DNA of 64,000 nucleotides from Candidatus Alcyoniella australis (GTDB lineage: Bacteria > Lernaellota > Lernaellaia > JAVCCG01 > Alcyoniellaceae): assembly GCA_030765605.1 (NCBI GenBank), contig JAVCCG010000017.1, positions 60,522 to 124,521 on the forward strand. Direction: 5' to 3'. Of this stretch, positions 19,603 to 29,306 are shown one piece after another. Every line of letters begins with the position of its first letter. Positions within the stretch are counted from its first letter, which is position 1. The notes beneath the pieces are model-generated. The model saw only the letters and a program-made list of their open reading frames with translations, did not search any database and was not told where the DNA came from. Both the position numbers and the translations under genes were made by a program.

Positions 19603-22029
19603 GTGAAAAAAATGACGGTCCTGATTGTACTGATTGCGCTGCTGTTCTGCGGCTGCCAGGCCGTGATGCTCAACGGTGCCGAGGTACCGGCCACGCTGCG
19701 CGCGCCGCTGCTCGAGCGTCCCGCTGATCCGGCCTTGCCGCCGTGGTTGGAGCAGCGCCCCAAGCTGTTCGAGTTCTCGAGCTGGGATCAATCGTATCTG
19801 CGCAACGATCCCTACCCCGCGCGGCTGCTCGGCGGCATGGCCGTGGGCAATGGCCAGGTTTTCGCCCTTGAGGGGCTGAGCCTGCCGCTGGACACGTTGC
19901 ACAATGTGGCGGGTCCGGACTACCAGCTGGAGTCGCGCTTTTTTTCGGACATCGTACTCGAGCTGCGTCGCGGACTGCGCCGCGTGCATTGGGAGCGGCA
20001 GCGCATCCGGCGCGTGGCGGGCACGGCGGTAAACGTCATCGACCGCAGTCGCGACGGCCTTTCGCTGTACAGCATCGACTTCGCGCCGCGAGGCGCCATG
20101 ATCGAGGGCAGCGCTGCCCAGCGCTGTTTGGTGCGGCTGAGCGTGGTCCACAACAACGGGCCGCAGGCTGTCGACGATCTGGAACTCGAGTTGCGTAGCG
20201 TGTTGGGCAGCTCGTCCGACGAGCTGATCGTCGAACGCATTGAGGGCACGGGGCGCAACTTGGCCATCGGCACCAACGCCCACCCGTTGCGCTGTCGATC
20301 GCGCGACGGCGTGCTGCGCGTGCGCGTGGGTGATTTGCAGCCCGGCGAGCAGTTCATCTGTGCGTTCTTCATCAGTTTTGCCGACGGCTCGGACGCGCGC
20401 ACCGTGCTGCGGCAAGCGCTCCAGAGCGATCCCGAGGCGCTGCTGTCCGCGACCATCGACGATTGGCGCTCGTGGATGGCCGCTGGCGCGCAAGTACGCA
20501 CCTCGGATCAACGCTTTGACGAACTGCTCGAGGCGCTGCTGGTGGCGATCCGCGTGCAGACCGCGAGTAGCGGCGCGGTCTGCGAGATGAGCCGCTACTC
20601 GTTCACCTGGCTGCGCGACATCATGGGCCCGGCGCTACTCTATCCGCTGCTGGGGCGCATCGATGAGTATCGCGCGATGCTTGACTACTACTGGCTGGCC
20701 GCGCTGGACAACGGCGGGACAGCCAACGCGCTGCCAATCAACGTGGCCGGATTGCCCAAGGCGCAGCCGGACTGGGAGAGCTTGCCGACCGGCAGCGGAC
20801 GCGAGGCGGCGGAGAGCGTGAGCTACGCGGTGCTGCACTACCGCGAGTACGTCCAGGCCAGCGGCGACTGGGAACTGCTGCGCCAACGCTACGGCATGCT
20901 GCGCCACGCGCTGATCCACCAGGACCTGCGCCACGGCTGCCTGCTGCCGTTTTCCGACGACGAGACCTTTCGCGGCAGCCTGGCCGCTGCCCAGGGGATC
21001 TGGGCTGGAAGCGGCCTGCGCGAGACGCACCTCTCGGCCAACTCCTCGTTCCTGTTCGTGGCCGCGGCCCAGTTCATGGAGCGCGCCGCGCTCGAGCTGG
21101 ACCTGCCCGAACACGCCGCGCAATACCGTCGACTGGCTGACGATGTGCGCCAGTGCACCGAGCGCTTCTACTGGCTGTCCGACGAGCGCTGCTACTCTCC
21201 GGCGCTGAAGATCGATTCGCTGCAGCCGCTGGACGAGCCGTTCGTCGACGTGACGCTTAAGCCGCTGTGGTGCGGGTACCTCGACCGCGACGACCCGCGG
21301 GCCTATACCAACCTCGAGTCAATCATCGAGCTGCTGCCCGCGCATCGCGGCCTGGTCTACTCGCCGCTGCATCCCTATTACCAGGCTCTGGCCGGGCTGA
21401 TGGGTTTCCATCGCGGGATTTGTACCGGCATGAGCTACGGCTTTTACCTGGACAATCTGGCGCAGCTGGACCATCCGCAGGCCGAGGCGCTGTTCGCGGG
21501 CTACTCCGAGTTCTTCCATCCCACGGGTACGGTCAGCGAGTACCACGTGGTCGACGACTTCGGCCGCCTGGTCTACCGCTACGACGACCAGGGGGTCCAG
21601 ACCGACCAGACCGCGGCCTACCGCTCGTGGGAGGCGGGGGTCGACGCCGCGGCCATGCTGCGTTATCTGTTCGGCCTGGAGCTCGACGCGCCCCGCGGCC
21701 GGATTGTTGTTGCCCCGCATTTGCCCGCAGGCATGGACTTCGCGCGGCTCGAGGGGACGAGCTGCGGCGCCACGCGCTTCGATCTGGCGATCGAGCGCCT
21801 GCCGCAGGGTTTGCGCGTAGTGATCAGCGGGCTCGACGGACCGCTGTCGGTGGACGCCCGGCTTTCGCTGGCCGGGCCGATCGACGAGCTGTTGGTCAAC
21901 GGTCGACCGCTGCTCGCGCCCAGCGTCAATAAATGGGATCGCTGGTCAATGCGGACCGCCGGACTGTCCGCCGGGCCGGACACGCCGCTGACCATTGAGG
22001 TCCGCTCGCATCTCGATCTGAATTATTAG
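19603..22029 (+). CDS. Lipoprotein with six-hairpin glycosidase domain
   Basis: 808 residues from a GTG at 19603; an ATG at 19612 is an equally possible start, since no clear ribosome site is seen. A lipoprotein signal (VLIALLFCGC) is followed by an N-terminal beta-sandwich (about 40-280). A large alpha/alpha-barrel-like domain spans about 290-690, with YSFTWLRD, GYLDRDDPRAYTNLESI, TGTVSEYH and AAYRSWEAGVDAAAML, and a small C-terminal beta domain follows. The layout matches six-hairpin glycosidases (GH15/GH63/GH94-like), which cleave glycosidic bonds by inversion. Candidate acids are in TWLRD and TVSEYH, but I cannot place it in a family or name the sugar. Probably on the outer membrane. Confidence 0.75.
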   Translation: MKKMTVLIVLIALLFCGCQAVMLNGAEVPATLRAPLLERPADPALPPWLEQRPKLFEFSSWDQSYLRNDPYPARLLGGMAVGNGQVFALEGLSLPLDTLHNVAGPDYQLESRFFSDIVLELRRGLRRVHWERQRIRRVAGTAVNVIDRSRDGLSLYSIDFAPRGAMIEGSAAQRCLVRLSVVHNNGPQAVDDLELELRSVLGSSSDELIVERIEGTGRNLAIGTNAHPLRCRSRDGVLRVRVGDLQPGEQFICAFFISFADGSDARTVLRQALQSDPEALLSATIDDWRSWMAAGAQVRTSDQRFDELLEALLVAIRVQTASSGAVCEMSRYSFTWLRDIMGPALLYPLLGRIDEYRAMLDYYWLAALDNGGTANALPINVAGLPKAQPDWESLPTGSGREAAESVSYAVLHYREYVQASGDWELLRQRYGMLRHALIHQDLRHGCLLPFSDDETFRGSLAAAQGIWAGSGLRETHLSANSSFLFVAAAQFMERAALELDLPEHAAQYRRLADDVRQCTERFYWLSDERCYSPALKIDSLQPLDEPFVDVTLKPLWCGYLDRDDPRAYTNLESIIELLPAHRGLVYSPLHPYYQALAGLMGFHRGICTGMSYGFYLDNLAQLDHPQAEALFAGYSEFFHPTGTVSEYHVVDDFGRLVYRYDDQGVQTDQTAAYRSWEAGVDAAAMLRYLFGLELDAPRGRIVVAPHLPAGMDFARLEGTSCGATRFDLAIERLPQGLRVVISGLDGPLSVDARLSLAGPIDELLVNGRPLLAPSVNKWDRWSMRTAGLSAGPDTPLTIEVRSHLDLNY

Positions 22030-22043
22030 CAGTCGATTAAAGT

Positions 22044-22577
22044 TTAGCCGGCCCGGAGGGTCCGTTCCTGCTCGGACATCTCGCTGCGAATGCGCATGAT
22101 GTCCTGCGGGTCGTGCAAGCTGATCTTGTGAAGTCGGGCGCGCAGGCCCGCGGTGTCGTACTCGTAGCGCCGACGGTCCACGGTGTGCACCAGGCGGATC
22201 CGGCCGTAGGGGTTGGCCGCGGTCAGGCACATCATCATCCGCGGCACGTCGCCGATCGGCGGCAGGGCGTCGCCCTGGGTGTTGAGCATGGCGCTGACTT
22301 TGGTGCCGCCGGTCTTGATGTGGGTGATGGCGCAACGGCCGTTGCACTGCTTGGCCAGGGCGTGCAACCGCTGCAAGCCCCGGGAGCGCTCGAAGTAATC
22401 CTGGTCAAAGTCAAACGACCTGGGCGCGTCCGCCTCGAATCGACCGTCGTCAATAACCGTGATCTCCACCCGTGGTTTGGACCCGTTGGTCTCGCGGATC
22501 GAGATCTCGATACTATCGGCCTGATGCGACAGCATGTTCATGCCCACGTCGAGGATTAACTGCGAGATTTCGCTCAT
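22044..22577 (-). CDS. GHKL-type ATP-binding protein (HATPase_c)
   Basis: 177 residues, soluble. It opens MSEISQLILDVGMNMLSHQA, which resembles the N-box helix of GHKL ATPases, followed by DSIEISIRE and a VEITVIDDGRF strand-loop corresponding to the ATP-lid DxGxG motif (second Gly not conserved). It looks like the stand-alone ATPases related to anti-sigma kinases and to proteins beside iron-hydrogenase genes. It lacks a histidine-kinase phosphoacceptor domain. It is isolated: convergent with the glycosidase gene, with a 640-bp gap upstream. Role unknown. Confidence 0.7.
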   Translation of the reverse strand: MSEISQLILDVGMNMLSHQADSIEISIRETNGSKPRVEITVIDDGRFEADAPRSFDFDQDYFERSRGLQRLHALAKQCNGRCAITHIKTGGTKVSAMLNTQGDALPPIGDVPRMMMCLTAANPYGRIRLVHTVDRRRYEYDTAGLRARLHKISLHDPQDIMRIRSEMSEQERTLRAG

Positions 22578-23217
22578 TGCGCTCTCCGGGTTTTACTAAT
22601 CAGTTGCTACCCGGTTCCAGGGGCGCGGTTGAGCATCGATCTGATGGGGGGTAATGGCGGTGGTCGCCTCCCGGCAATACTCCACGGTAAGAGGATGATA
22701 TGGGCTATCATTGGGAGCCTGAAAATGAAGCAGGTTGTAGCATGATGTGACGGTTTTGCTGTTTGCCGGTCGGTTAAGGAGGGAAGCGACCACCAACCAA
22801 GAAAACTGATAAGCCGGGCTTGCGCCCTTGGGTACCGGGAGTGGCAGGCTTGCCATCAGTTGTCTTTGCATTATTGTTTCCTACGCATGACTACCGGCGA
22901 TGGGCCATGGCGGCGACTCATGGTGCAAATCAATGTTGTGAATGTCGCCGCCACGAACCGTGGTGAAAACAATACAAGTGTCGTGCCAAAACCAGGAGTT
23001 TTCGATAGACGTGGTAAATGGCAGCGATTACATTATTGTATAGTTATAGACTTATAGTGCGCCCCGGGCCCAAGTGTAATGATAATGTGACACTGAAAGG
23101 GCTTCATCGTGTTGAAATGCTACACAAATAGCTAACAAAACGTATATAAACAAGTACTTAATGATTTGAGTACGATGTTTCGGGGCAGAGACAAAATGAC
23201 CGAAAATCGACCAATTA
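22578..23217. other. 640-bp gap with inverted repeats, possible element remnant
   Basis: Lower in GC than its surroundings. GGTGGTCGCCTCCC at about 22656-22669 and GGGAAGCGACCACC at about 22782-22795 are inverted copies (13 of 14 paired, fully paired with one G-U on the minus-strand RNA). AACTGAT near 22803 and ATCAGTT near 22855 form a second stem, and ATCAGTTG also occurs near 22600. A 91-codon minus-strand frame (22596-22871) covers this but has no family I recognise. Best reading: a degraded or non-autonomous element, or a structured RNA. From 22900 to 23217 I see nothing definite. Confidence 0.4.
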
Positions 23218-25524
23218 TTACTGCAAAATCTTGAAATTTTGCTCCAGGGAGCGGCTGTTGCCCGCGCGATCGGTAACTTGAAGTTTGATTGTGTGCTCGC
23301 CGGGCTCCAGATTTTGGTCCGGGATGTATTTGATCCAGCCTCGCGGACCGTTGCTCTCGCCCACCACGCGTTGGCCATCGAGGGTCAGGACCGTGTTGCC
23401 CGCCGGAATGCCCGAGCCCGCGTCGCTGACCACGAAGCTCAGAGCCGGTCGCGCATTGCGCAATTTGGCGTTGGCGCGTGGCCCGGTCCACTTGATGTAC
23501 GGCCGTTGCACGTCGCGCATCAGCGCGAAAGTGCCCAGTTGCGGCGCCCGTCCGCTGATGGTGCGCGAGGCTGGGTCGTGGTTAAAACCCATCTGCCACC
23601 AGCGGCCGGAGTCGTAGTAGTAGACTCCCACGCCGTTTGGGGTCTGGCCCTCGGGCAGCTTGATGCTCACCCCGATTTTGCCGCCCAGGGGCACGCCCTT
23701 GCGCTCGATGCAATAGGCCGCTCCCACCTGTTGCAGGCCCTGTTTGGGCTCGGGGACAGTCGTCTGTTCCAGCGTGGTGTAGAACGGACGCTCCAGCGTG
23801 CCCCGGCCGAGGCGCACGGCGAACCGGCCGTCGTTCGATTTAAGCCTGGCACCCCCGCGCGCGAGCTGCAGCGGCGCTGCAATGTTTGCGCGGACCTCGC
23901 GGCCTTGGCGGTCGCGTCCGCTGGCGCTGATCGACAGCGGGGTCGAGACGATGTTGTTGTTGTCCAGGATCGCCATGTAACGGCCGTTGCCCTGCCAGAC
24001 GCCGGGCAGCAGCACCTCGTCCTCGCCCCCTCCGCTGACCTTTACCGTGGGCTCGCGCAGCAGCGGCTCTGCGGTGTTGATCACGATCTCGGTGTACAGC
24101 TCGCGCAGCCGGTAGCTGATCGAGATCTGCGGCAGTGCGGCAGCCTGTTCGATGGTGGGTCGAGCGTAGAACAGCCGCCATGGGGAATGCAGCCCGTGCC
24201 CGTCCTGGGTCCGCGCTTTGATCAGCAGGCCCTCAAGCGCTCGGCCCATGGGCGGCTCGAGCTCCCAACGTCCGGCGTCAAGCGCGTGCGTTGTGGCCGC
24301 ATGCCACGAGCGTCCGTGGTCGGCGGACCAGGCGCTCTCCAAGAGCAGGTTGGGCTCGCCGTCAGGGTCGCTGCCTCCCAGCAGCACGCGCGTTTGTTCA
24401 GTCTCGATGCGGAACAGCTCGGGCGCGCGGTTGGCGATCAAGGTCAGCTCGACCACCGTGCTGTTGTCCGAGACGTCCGTGGCGATCAACCGCAACGTGT
24501 GCTCGCCCTGGGGCAGATCGCGGATTACGCCATCGCCATCCAGGTCAAAGGCCGTTTGCTCGACCCACTTGCGGAACAGCCGGTGATAGCCGTGGCCGTG
24601 CCGGAAGTACAGCTCGAGGTCGTAGGCGTAGTTGATCACCTGCTTGTGCTCGTAGCAGGAGCGCTGGAACTGCGAGAGGAAAATCGTCTTGCCGTCGAGC
24701 TCGGCGCGCAGTTGGTAGGGCGCCAGGATGCGGTCCGAGCCGTCGATGCGGTCGATAACCCGCAGCCCGAATCCAACCTCGCCGCTGATCGAGATCGGCC
24801 TGCCCGAGCTGTAGTGACCGTCGCGTTTGACCAGCGGCAGCACCGGCTTGGAGCGTCCGCCGTTGACCGTGGCGTCGTGGCTCAGTGGATCGATGAAGAT
24901 TTCCAGCGGCTGGGGCGGGATGCTGTCGTCGCGGAAGAAGCCGTGGGTCAACGGGTTGAGCGGGCAGTTGTCCGGGCCGCGCAGCTCGAAGTGCAAATGC
25001 GGCGAGCTGGTGCCGGTGTTGCCCGCGTAGCCGATCACCTGGCCCGCCGTGACCTTGATCTCGCCGGGCTTTAGGAACAGGTCGGCCTCGTACGAGCCGA
25101 TCTGCCGGTGATAGGCGCGCATTCGAGTCCAGATTTCGTCGATCATTCCGTCGAGGTGGGCGTAGACCACGGTGTTGCCGTCCTCGAGCCGGATGTACAG
25201 CGCCTTGCCGTAACCCACGGCGCTGGTGCGCGCGCGGCAGACCCAGCCGTCGGCCACAGCCACCACCGGCGTGCCGATCACGCCGTAGGTCGACAGGTCG
25301 AGCCCCGCGTGAGGGTGGCCGATGCGGTATTCGCCGAAGTTGCCCGAGATGCGAATCGGCGTCAGCAGCGGCCAAAGATAACCGCGGTCCGAGACAAAGC
25401 TTTGGGGCTGCATCTGCGGGACCTGTTGGGCCTGGGCCAGGGTGGCGGGGACCGGATCGGCGGCCACGGCCGGAACAGCGGTCAGCAGTACGGCCAGCGT
25501 CAGCGCGGCGATGGTTCTGAGCAT
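23218..25524 (-). CDS. Secreted M23 family metallopeptidase with beta-sandwich C-terminus
   Basis: 768 residues from the ATG at 25524, chosen because the signal peptide (MLRTIAALTLAVLLTAVPAVAA) starts there. The LytM/M23 domain at about residues 45-200 has zinc ligands in HPHAGLDLS (His72, Asp76) and HLHFELRG (His176, His178). The family cuts peptide cross-links in peptidoglycan. The remaining 550 residues are a series of beta-rich modules that probably bind wall or partner proteins, ending in an Ig-like repeat (VTDRAGNSRSLEQNF). It is the third of three wall-remodelling genes on this strand, 41 bp after the M74 gene. Confidence 0.9.
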   Translation of the reverse strand: MLRTIAALTLAVLLTAVPAVAADPVPATLAQAQQVPQMQPQSFVSDRGYLWPLLTPIRISGNFGEYRIGHPHAGLDLSTYGVIGTPVVAVADGWVCRARTSAVGYGKALYIRLEDGNTVVYAHLDGMIDEIWTRMRAYHRQIGSYEADLFLKPGEIKVTAGQVIGYAGNTGTSSPHLHFELRGPDNCPLNPLTHGFFRDDSIPPQPLEIFIDPLSHDATVNGGRSKPVLPLVKRDGHYSSGRPISISGEVGFGLRVIDRIDGSDRILAPYQLRAELDGKTIFLSQFQRSCYEHKQVINYAYDLELYFRHGHGYHRLFRKWVEQTAFDLDGDGVIRDLPQGEHTLRLIATDVSDNSTVVELTLIANRAPELFRIETEQTRVLLGGSDPDGEPNLLLESAWSADHGRSWHAATTHALDAGRWELEPPMGRALEGLLIKARTQDGHGLHSPWRLFYARPTIEQAAALPQISISYRLRELYTEIVINTAEPLLREPTVKVSGGGEDEVLLPGVWQGNGRYMAILDNNNIVSTPLSISASGRDRQGREVRANIAAPLQLARGGARLKSNDGRFAVRLGRGTLERPFYTTLEQTTVPEPKQGLQQVGAAYCIERKGVPLGGKIGVSIKLPEGQTPNGVGVYYYDSGRWWQMGFNHDPASRTISGRAPQLGTFALMRDVQRPYIKWTGPRANAKLRNARPALSFVVSDAGSGIPAGNTVLTLDGQRVVGESNGPRGWIKYIPDQNLEPGEHTIKLQVTDRAGNSRSLEQNFKILQ

Positions 25525-25565
25525 GTCCAGGATCCGAAATTGCGGCGCGACCGGCCTCAAGTCGA

Positions 25566-27113
25566 CTAGTTACACGGTTGGTTGCAGTAGGGCAGCTGGT
25601 TCAGCGGTCTGAAGGAGGAGACCGGATCGGACTCGTCGTAGACCTGGGCGTCGTAGGACAGCTCGAGCGAGGCGTAGAGTTTGCGCGTTACGCGTTTGAC
25701 GATCAGCACCTGGCCGATTTGCAGCTTGTCCGAGGGCTTGATCTTGTTCCAGAGGCACAGGTCGCTCATCCGGCAGTTGAAACGGCGCGAGATCGTCCAC
25801 AGCGAGTCGCCGGACTCGACATTATGCACGGCCTGTTCCATCACCAGCTCGCTGTTGTCGGCGACCATCTGCTCGATGCTCGGTTCGCGTTCGGGCAGCG
25901 GCGGCACTTCGCTGGTGTAGACCACCAGCGATTGTCCGGGGTAGAGCCTCTTGGAGCGACTCAGCCCGTTCCAGGCACGGATGTTGGACGAGGTGACCGC
26001 GGGGTCGAGAAAACGCGAGGAGATCGTGCTCAGCGAGTCGCCTTCGGCCACCACGTAAATCAGCGAGGGCCCGTCGCGCTTAACCCTGCGCGACACGCTC
26101 GAGCTGGCCACTGCCCTGCGCGAGGGCGAGTAGCTCGCGGTCTGGCGCGGGCGCGCGCTTCCGGGCTCGTAGTCGACCTGGGAGCCGCTGCCGATCATCC
26201 GCCCTTGGCGTGCCAGCTGGAAATCGGTCTGGGTCGGCGTAAATCCGTCGGCCGCAGCCACGGCATTCGGGCAATAGAAGCGGACGTGCAGGTGGTTGTG
26301 GTGTCCGCGCGAGTGACGGATGATCCCCTGGCGTACGCGGCGTCCGCGGGGATATTGAAAGACCGTCTCGAGGAAGGCGGCCGATTTTTTCAGGTTGTCG
26401 CGGCAGTAGGCGTAGAAGATCGATTGCAGCGAGTAGTCCAGGAAGATGTACTGGACTTTGCCGTTCTCGATCATCGCCTCGATCAACGTCCAGGTTTTGG
26501 GTACGTCGAGGTTCCCCTCGTTCATTGTGACGAAATGGCCGCGCGCGCTTCCGTCGCTGAAGTAGAGGCCGATGTCGATGTCGCGGCCGTTCTCGTGGGA
26601 GACGTGGGGCCGCAACGATCCGCCGCCCGGAGCGCTCAAATCGCCGATGTAAATGTCGTGGGTCCCGGGGTAGGTGACCTGCACGGTCTCAATGGCGTAG
26701 AGCACTGCCGAGATCAGTTCCGGCGTGGAGAAGTCGTGGTGCGAGCGGCGCACAAAGTAGCCCGGGCCGTCGGGGAACTGCACGCCGTTGATCAGCAGGC
26801 CGTTTGACGGAGCGCCCCAGGACATGCATACGCCCTCGGGCATCGGCACGCGCTGGCTGACGTCGATCGCTTTAGGTGGCTGTTCCACGGTCGGGGGCAG
26901 CTCTTTATTTATCGATAATTCGTCGAGGGAGTCCTGGTCGGACGCGGCTTGGGCGGAGTTCTGATCCTGGTCCTCGGCCTGTTCACCCTGCTCGACAGTC
27001 TGCTCGGAGGTCGATTCGTCGGATTCGCCTTGATCGGACGCGACCTCCTCGGCCCACACCGCGGGCGCGAGCAGTAGCAAGCTTAGTAGGGCGATCAGTA
27101 GCAGTCGTCGCAA
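25566..27113 (-). CDS. M74 murein endopeptidase (MepA-like) with two LysM domains
   Basis: About 515 residues from a TTG at 27111-27113, preferred because GGGAG lies 7 bases upstream and the signal peptide (RRLLLIALLSLLLLAPAVWA) begins there; the frame stays open to 27197. An acidic Glu/Gln/Asp linker follows. The penicillin-insensitive endopeptidase domain has SHENGRDIDIG and HHNHLHVRF, matching the zinc-binding HxxxxxxD and HxH of MepA. Two LysM domains follow at about residues 350-397 (VAEGDSLSTISSRF) and 424-468 (VESGDSLWTISRRF), which bind glycan strands. MepA-type enzymes cleave D-Ala-mDAP and mDAP-mDAP bonds. The LysM fusion anchors it to its substrate. The upstream neighbour makes 3-3 cross-links. 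Confidence 0.9.
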   Translation of the reverse strand: MRRLLLIALLSLLLLAPAVWAEEVASDQGESDESTSEQTVEQGEQAEDQDQNSAQAASDQDSLDELSINKELPPTVEQPPKAIDVSQRVPMPEGVCMSWGAPSNGLLINGVQFPDGPGYFVRRSHHDFSTPELISAVLYAIETVQVTYPGTHDIYIGDLSAPGGGSLRPHVSHENGRDIDIGLYFSDGSARGHFVTMNEGNLDVPKTWTLIEAMIENGKVQYIFLDYSLQSIFYAYCRDNLKKSAAFLETVFQYPRGRRVRQGIIRHSRGHHNHLHVRFYCPNAVAAADGFTPTQTDFQLARQGRMIGSGSQVDYEPGSARPRQTASYSPSRRAVASSSVSRRVKRDGPSLIYVVAEGDSLSTISSRFLDPAVTSSNIRAWNGLSRSKRLYPGQSLVVYTSEVPPLPEREPSIEQMVADNSELVMEQAVHNVESGDSLWTISRRFNCRMSDLCLWNKIKPSDKLQIGQVLIVKRVTRKLYASLELSYDAQVYDESDPVSSFRPLNQLPYCNQPCN

Positions 27114-27207
27114 ACGTATACTCCCGCCAACCTGCCGTAGGGCAGCATCGGCAACATATAATCGTGTGATTATCTCAGAAACGAGATGCAAAACCAAGCC
27201 CTAACGC

Positions 27208-29031
27208 TTACTTATCCAGTAGTTCTTTCACCCGTTGGCGATCGCGGCCGTAGATGTCGGTGAGGAAGATCGCCCGGCCGTCATCGTGCAGCGCCACGGT
27301 GACGTACTCGATATGGATCGGGATTTTGGTGCGCAGCTCCAGCCGCCGGTTGTTGCCCGAGCGCAACATCCGTTCGGTGTTGGCCGCCTCGGGGTGGCCG
27401 TCCTGCTCGATCAGCCATTGGGCCATCTCCAGGGCATTTTCCAGGCGCATACAGCCGTGGGAGTAGGCGCGATAGCTGCGGTTGAACAGGTATTTACTCG
27501 GAGTATCGTGCAGGTAAACGTCGTGGTGGTTGGGAAAGAGGATCTTGACCTTGCCCAAGGCATTACCCGCGCCGGGCTTCTGAGTGATGTACAGCCGTCC
27601 GCTGCTTGATTCGCGCAGCTTGTAACCGCGGACTTTGTAGTAATCGTCGATGTCCTCGGCCAGTTCGGCCTTGGCCACGATCTCCTCGACGATCCGTTCG
27701 GGCACGTTCCAGAAGGGGTTGTACTCGACGAACTCGATCTCGTCGACGAACTCCGGGGTGTTGTTGTCCTTCTTGCGGTTGCCGACCACGATGCGATGCT
27801 TGCGGAGCAGCTCGCCCTCGCGCACCACGTGGACCTCGTACTGCGGGATGTTGACCCGGAAGTAGAAGGGCTTCCAGCGGCATGGCGTTTCGCGCAGCTT
27901 TTGCGTTGCCAGGGCGATCTGCGCCGCGCGCATATCGATCGGCACGTTGAGCGCCTTGAAGGTCGATCGCGCCGCCACACCGTCGGGCGTGAGCTGATGG
28001 TGCTCCTGGTAGCTCTTGACCGCATCTTGCGTGGCCAGGTCGAAAAAGCCGCTGACCGGACCTTGGTAGAATTCTTCCAGTCCCAGCCGCCGTTGCAGTT
28101 GTTCGACCAGCGGGCCGCGACTGTTGCGCCGAAGCTTGGTGAAACGCGAGCGCGGCTCGATCGGCTCGATCACGTCCCGAGCGTCGAGTTTAAGATAGAA
28201 CTCCATCGCGCGTTGCAATCCGGCATAGTCGAGCATTCGCGGATCGAGTGCAGCCAGCGCAGCGTCGAGATCATTGCGCGCCACAGCCAAGACCGAGCCC
28301 AGGCGCGAGCGCGGCAGGCCCATCTGCAGCGCCATGCGCTCCAGGTCGCGGGCCAGCTCCACGTCCAGCCGGGCCGCGCGGCCCTCCAGCGCCCGAAGTT
28401 CGCGGTCCAGCCCTGAGACCTGTTCCACTGGCTTGGAATAGGCGCTGCCCGCATCAGCTTGCTGCAGTCGGTCCAGCAGCCTTGCGGCCAGCTGCTCGTG
28501 CGACAGGTCGCGAAGGTTGCCCAGCTCCAGGCACAGTCGCAGCTCCTGCCACAGCGTGATCTCGAGGCTGAAGCGATCGATCAGATCGCGGGCGTCGCTT
28601 TGGATCGCGGCGATCCGCTCGCGGTTGTAATCCACTCCATAGGACGTGGGGTCGATGCCATCGAAGCGCAGCCGCTCGATTCTCTTGAGCAGCGTATTAG
28701 CCGCGGGCAGCGGTTGATATCCGTCAAAGAACACCGGCCGTAGCCTGCCGTTGAAATACAGCATCCGCAGCGACAGCGCGATGCGGTCCTGGGGCAGTGC
28801 GGCGGAGATCTCGTCGGCCTGAAGCTCGAGCAGTTCGGGATCAACGGCCAGTTGCTCCGCCAGGGCCGGGCCGCAACGCGGCGCGAAGTCGCGCAGGGCG
28901 AGCTGATTGGGTTTGAGGTAGAGTAGGTATCCGGCGACCAGAGCGCAGATCGACAATGTCGCGGCCAGCAAAATATATGCCGGGCCGCGACCTCGTGTTT
29001 TTATGCTCTGCGCCTGTTCGTCCTCGGGCAT
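27208..29031 (-). CDS. L,D-transpeptidase, YcbB/LdtD type
   Basis: 607 residues with one N-terminal membrane anchor (about 18-37). A helical scaffold region (about 75-290) and a peptidoglycan-binding domain (about 303-367, GPLVEQLQRRLGL) precede the YkuD catalytic domain (about 390-560). The active-site motif is HDTPSKYLFNRSYRAYSHGC with catalytic Cys527 in SHGCMR. Such enzymes make 3-3 cross-links between mDAP residues in the periplasm and tolerate most beta-lactams. It is the first of three clustered wall genes, with endopeptidases able to open cross-links just downstream. Confidence 0.93.
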   Translation of the reverse strand: MPEDEQAQSIKTRGRGPAYILLAATLSICALVAGYLLYLKPNQLALRDFAPRCGPALAEQLAVDPELLELQADEISAALPQDRIALSLRMLYFNGRLRPVFFDGYQPLPAANTLLKRIERLRFDGIDPTSYGVDYNRERIAAIQSDARDLIDRFSLEITLWQELRLCLELGNLRDLSHEQLAARLLDRLQQADAGSAYSKPVEQVSGLDRELRALEGRAARLDVELARDLERMALQMGLPRSRLGSVLAVARNDLDAALAALDPRMLDYAGLQRAMEFYLKLDARDVIEPIEPRSRFTKLRRNSRGPLVEQLQRRLGLEEFYQGPVSGFFDLATQDAVKSYQEHHQLTPDGVAARSTFKALNVPIDMRAAQIALATQKLRETPCRWKPFYFRVNIPQYEVHVVREGELLRKHRIVVGNRKKDNNTPEFVDEIEFVEYNPFWNVPERIVEEIVAKAELAEDIDDYYKVRGYKLRESSSGRLYITQKPGAGNALGKVKILFPNHHDVYLHDTPSKYLFNRSYRAYSHGCMRLENALEMAQWLIEQDGHPEAANTERMLRSGNNRRLELRTKIPIHIEYVTVALHDDGRAIFLTDIYGRDRQRVKELLDK

Positions 29032-29185
29032 CTGCGTTCCTCAGTTGATATTGTGCCCAATTTTGCGCCTGAATATCACACGTCGCATTACCGATCAACT
29101 TAAAAGCGTTACGATTTTTACCATAGTTGTGTTGCTGCGACCCGCCAAACGGCGAGAGTGGGGTGGGGAATAATGTTGGATAACA

Positions 29186-29306
29186 TCAAAACTTATCGTG
29201 ATCCGTGCGCAGGAAGATCTCGGCGCTCAGCAGTGAGACCAGCGCCCACAGCGCGATCAGCGGCAGCAATCTGATGGAGTAGTGCGTCGCGCAATTACTT
29301 TTTTTT
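29186..29306 (-). other. Possible frameshifted transmembrane tail of the upstream membrane-protein gene
   Basis: Just past the stop of the gene at 29295 the shifted frame encodes a hydrophobic helix, RLLPLIALWALVSLLSAEIF, followed by LRTDHDKF and a stop at 29186. No good start codon lies in this frame. It joins the upstream frame if one A is dropped from the A8 run at about 29302-29309. It may be a slippage-dependent C-terminal membrane tail, an indel error, or chance. The rest of the 29032-29294 gap shows nothing else. Confidence 0.35.

Noticed and set aside
22596-22871. 91-codon minus-strand frame in the gap before the M23 gene
   Set aside because: It lies across inverted repeats, has no recognisable domain and no clear ribosome site; treated as part of a possible element remnant.
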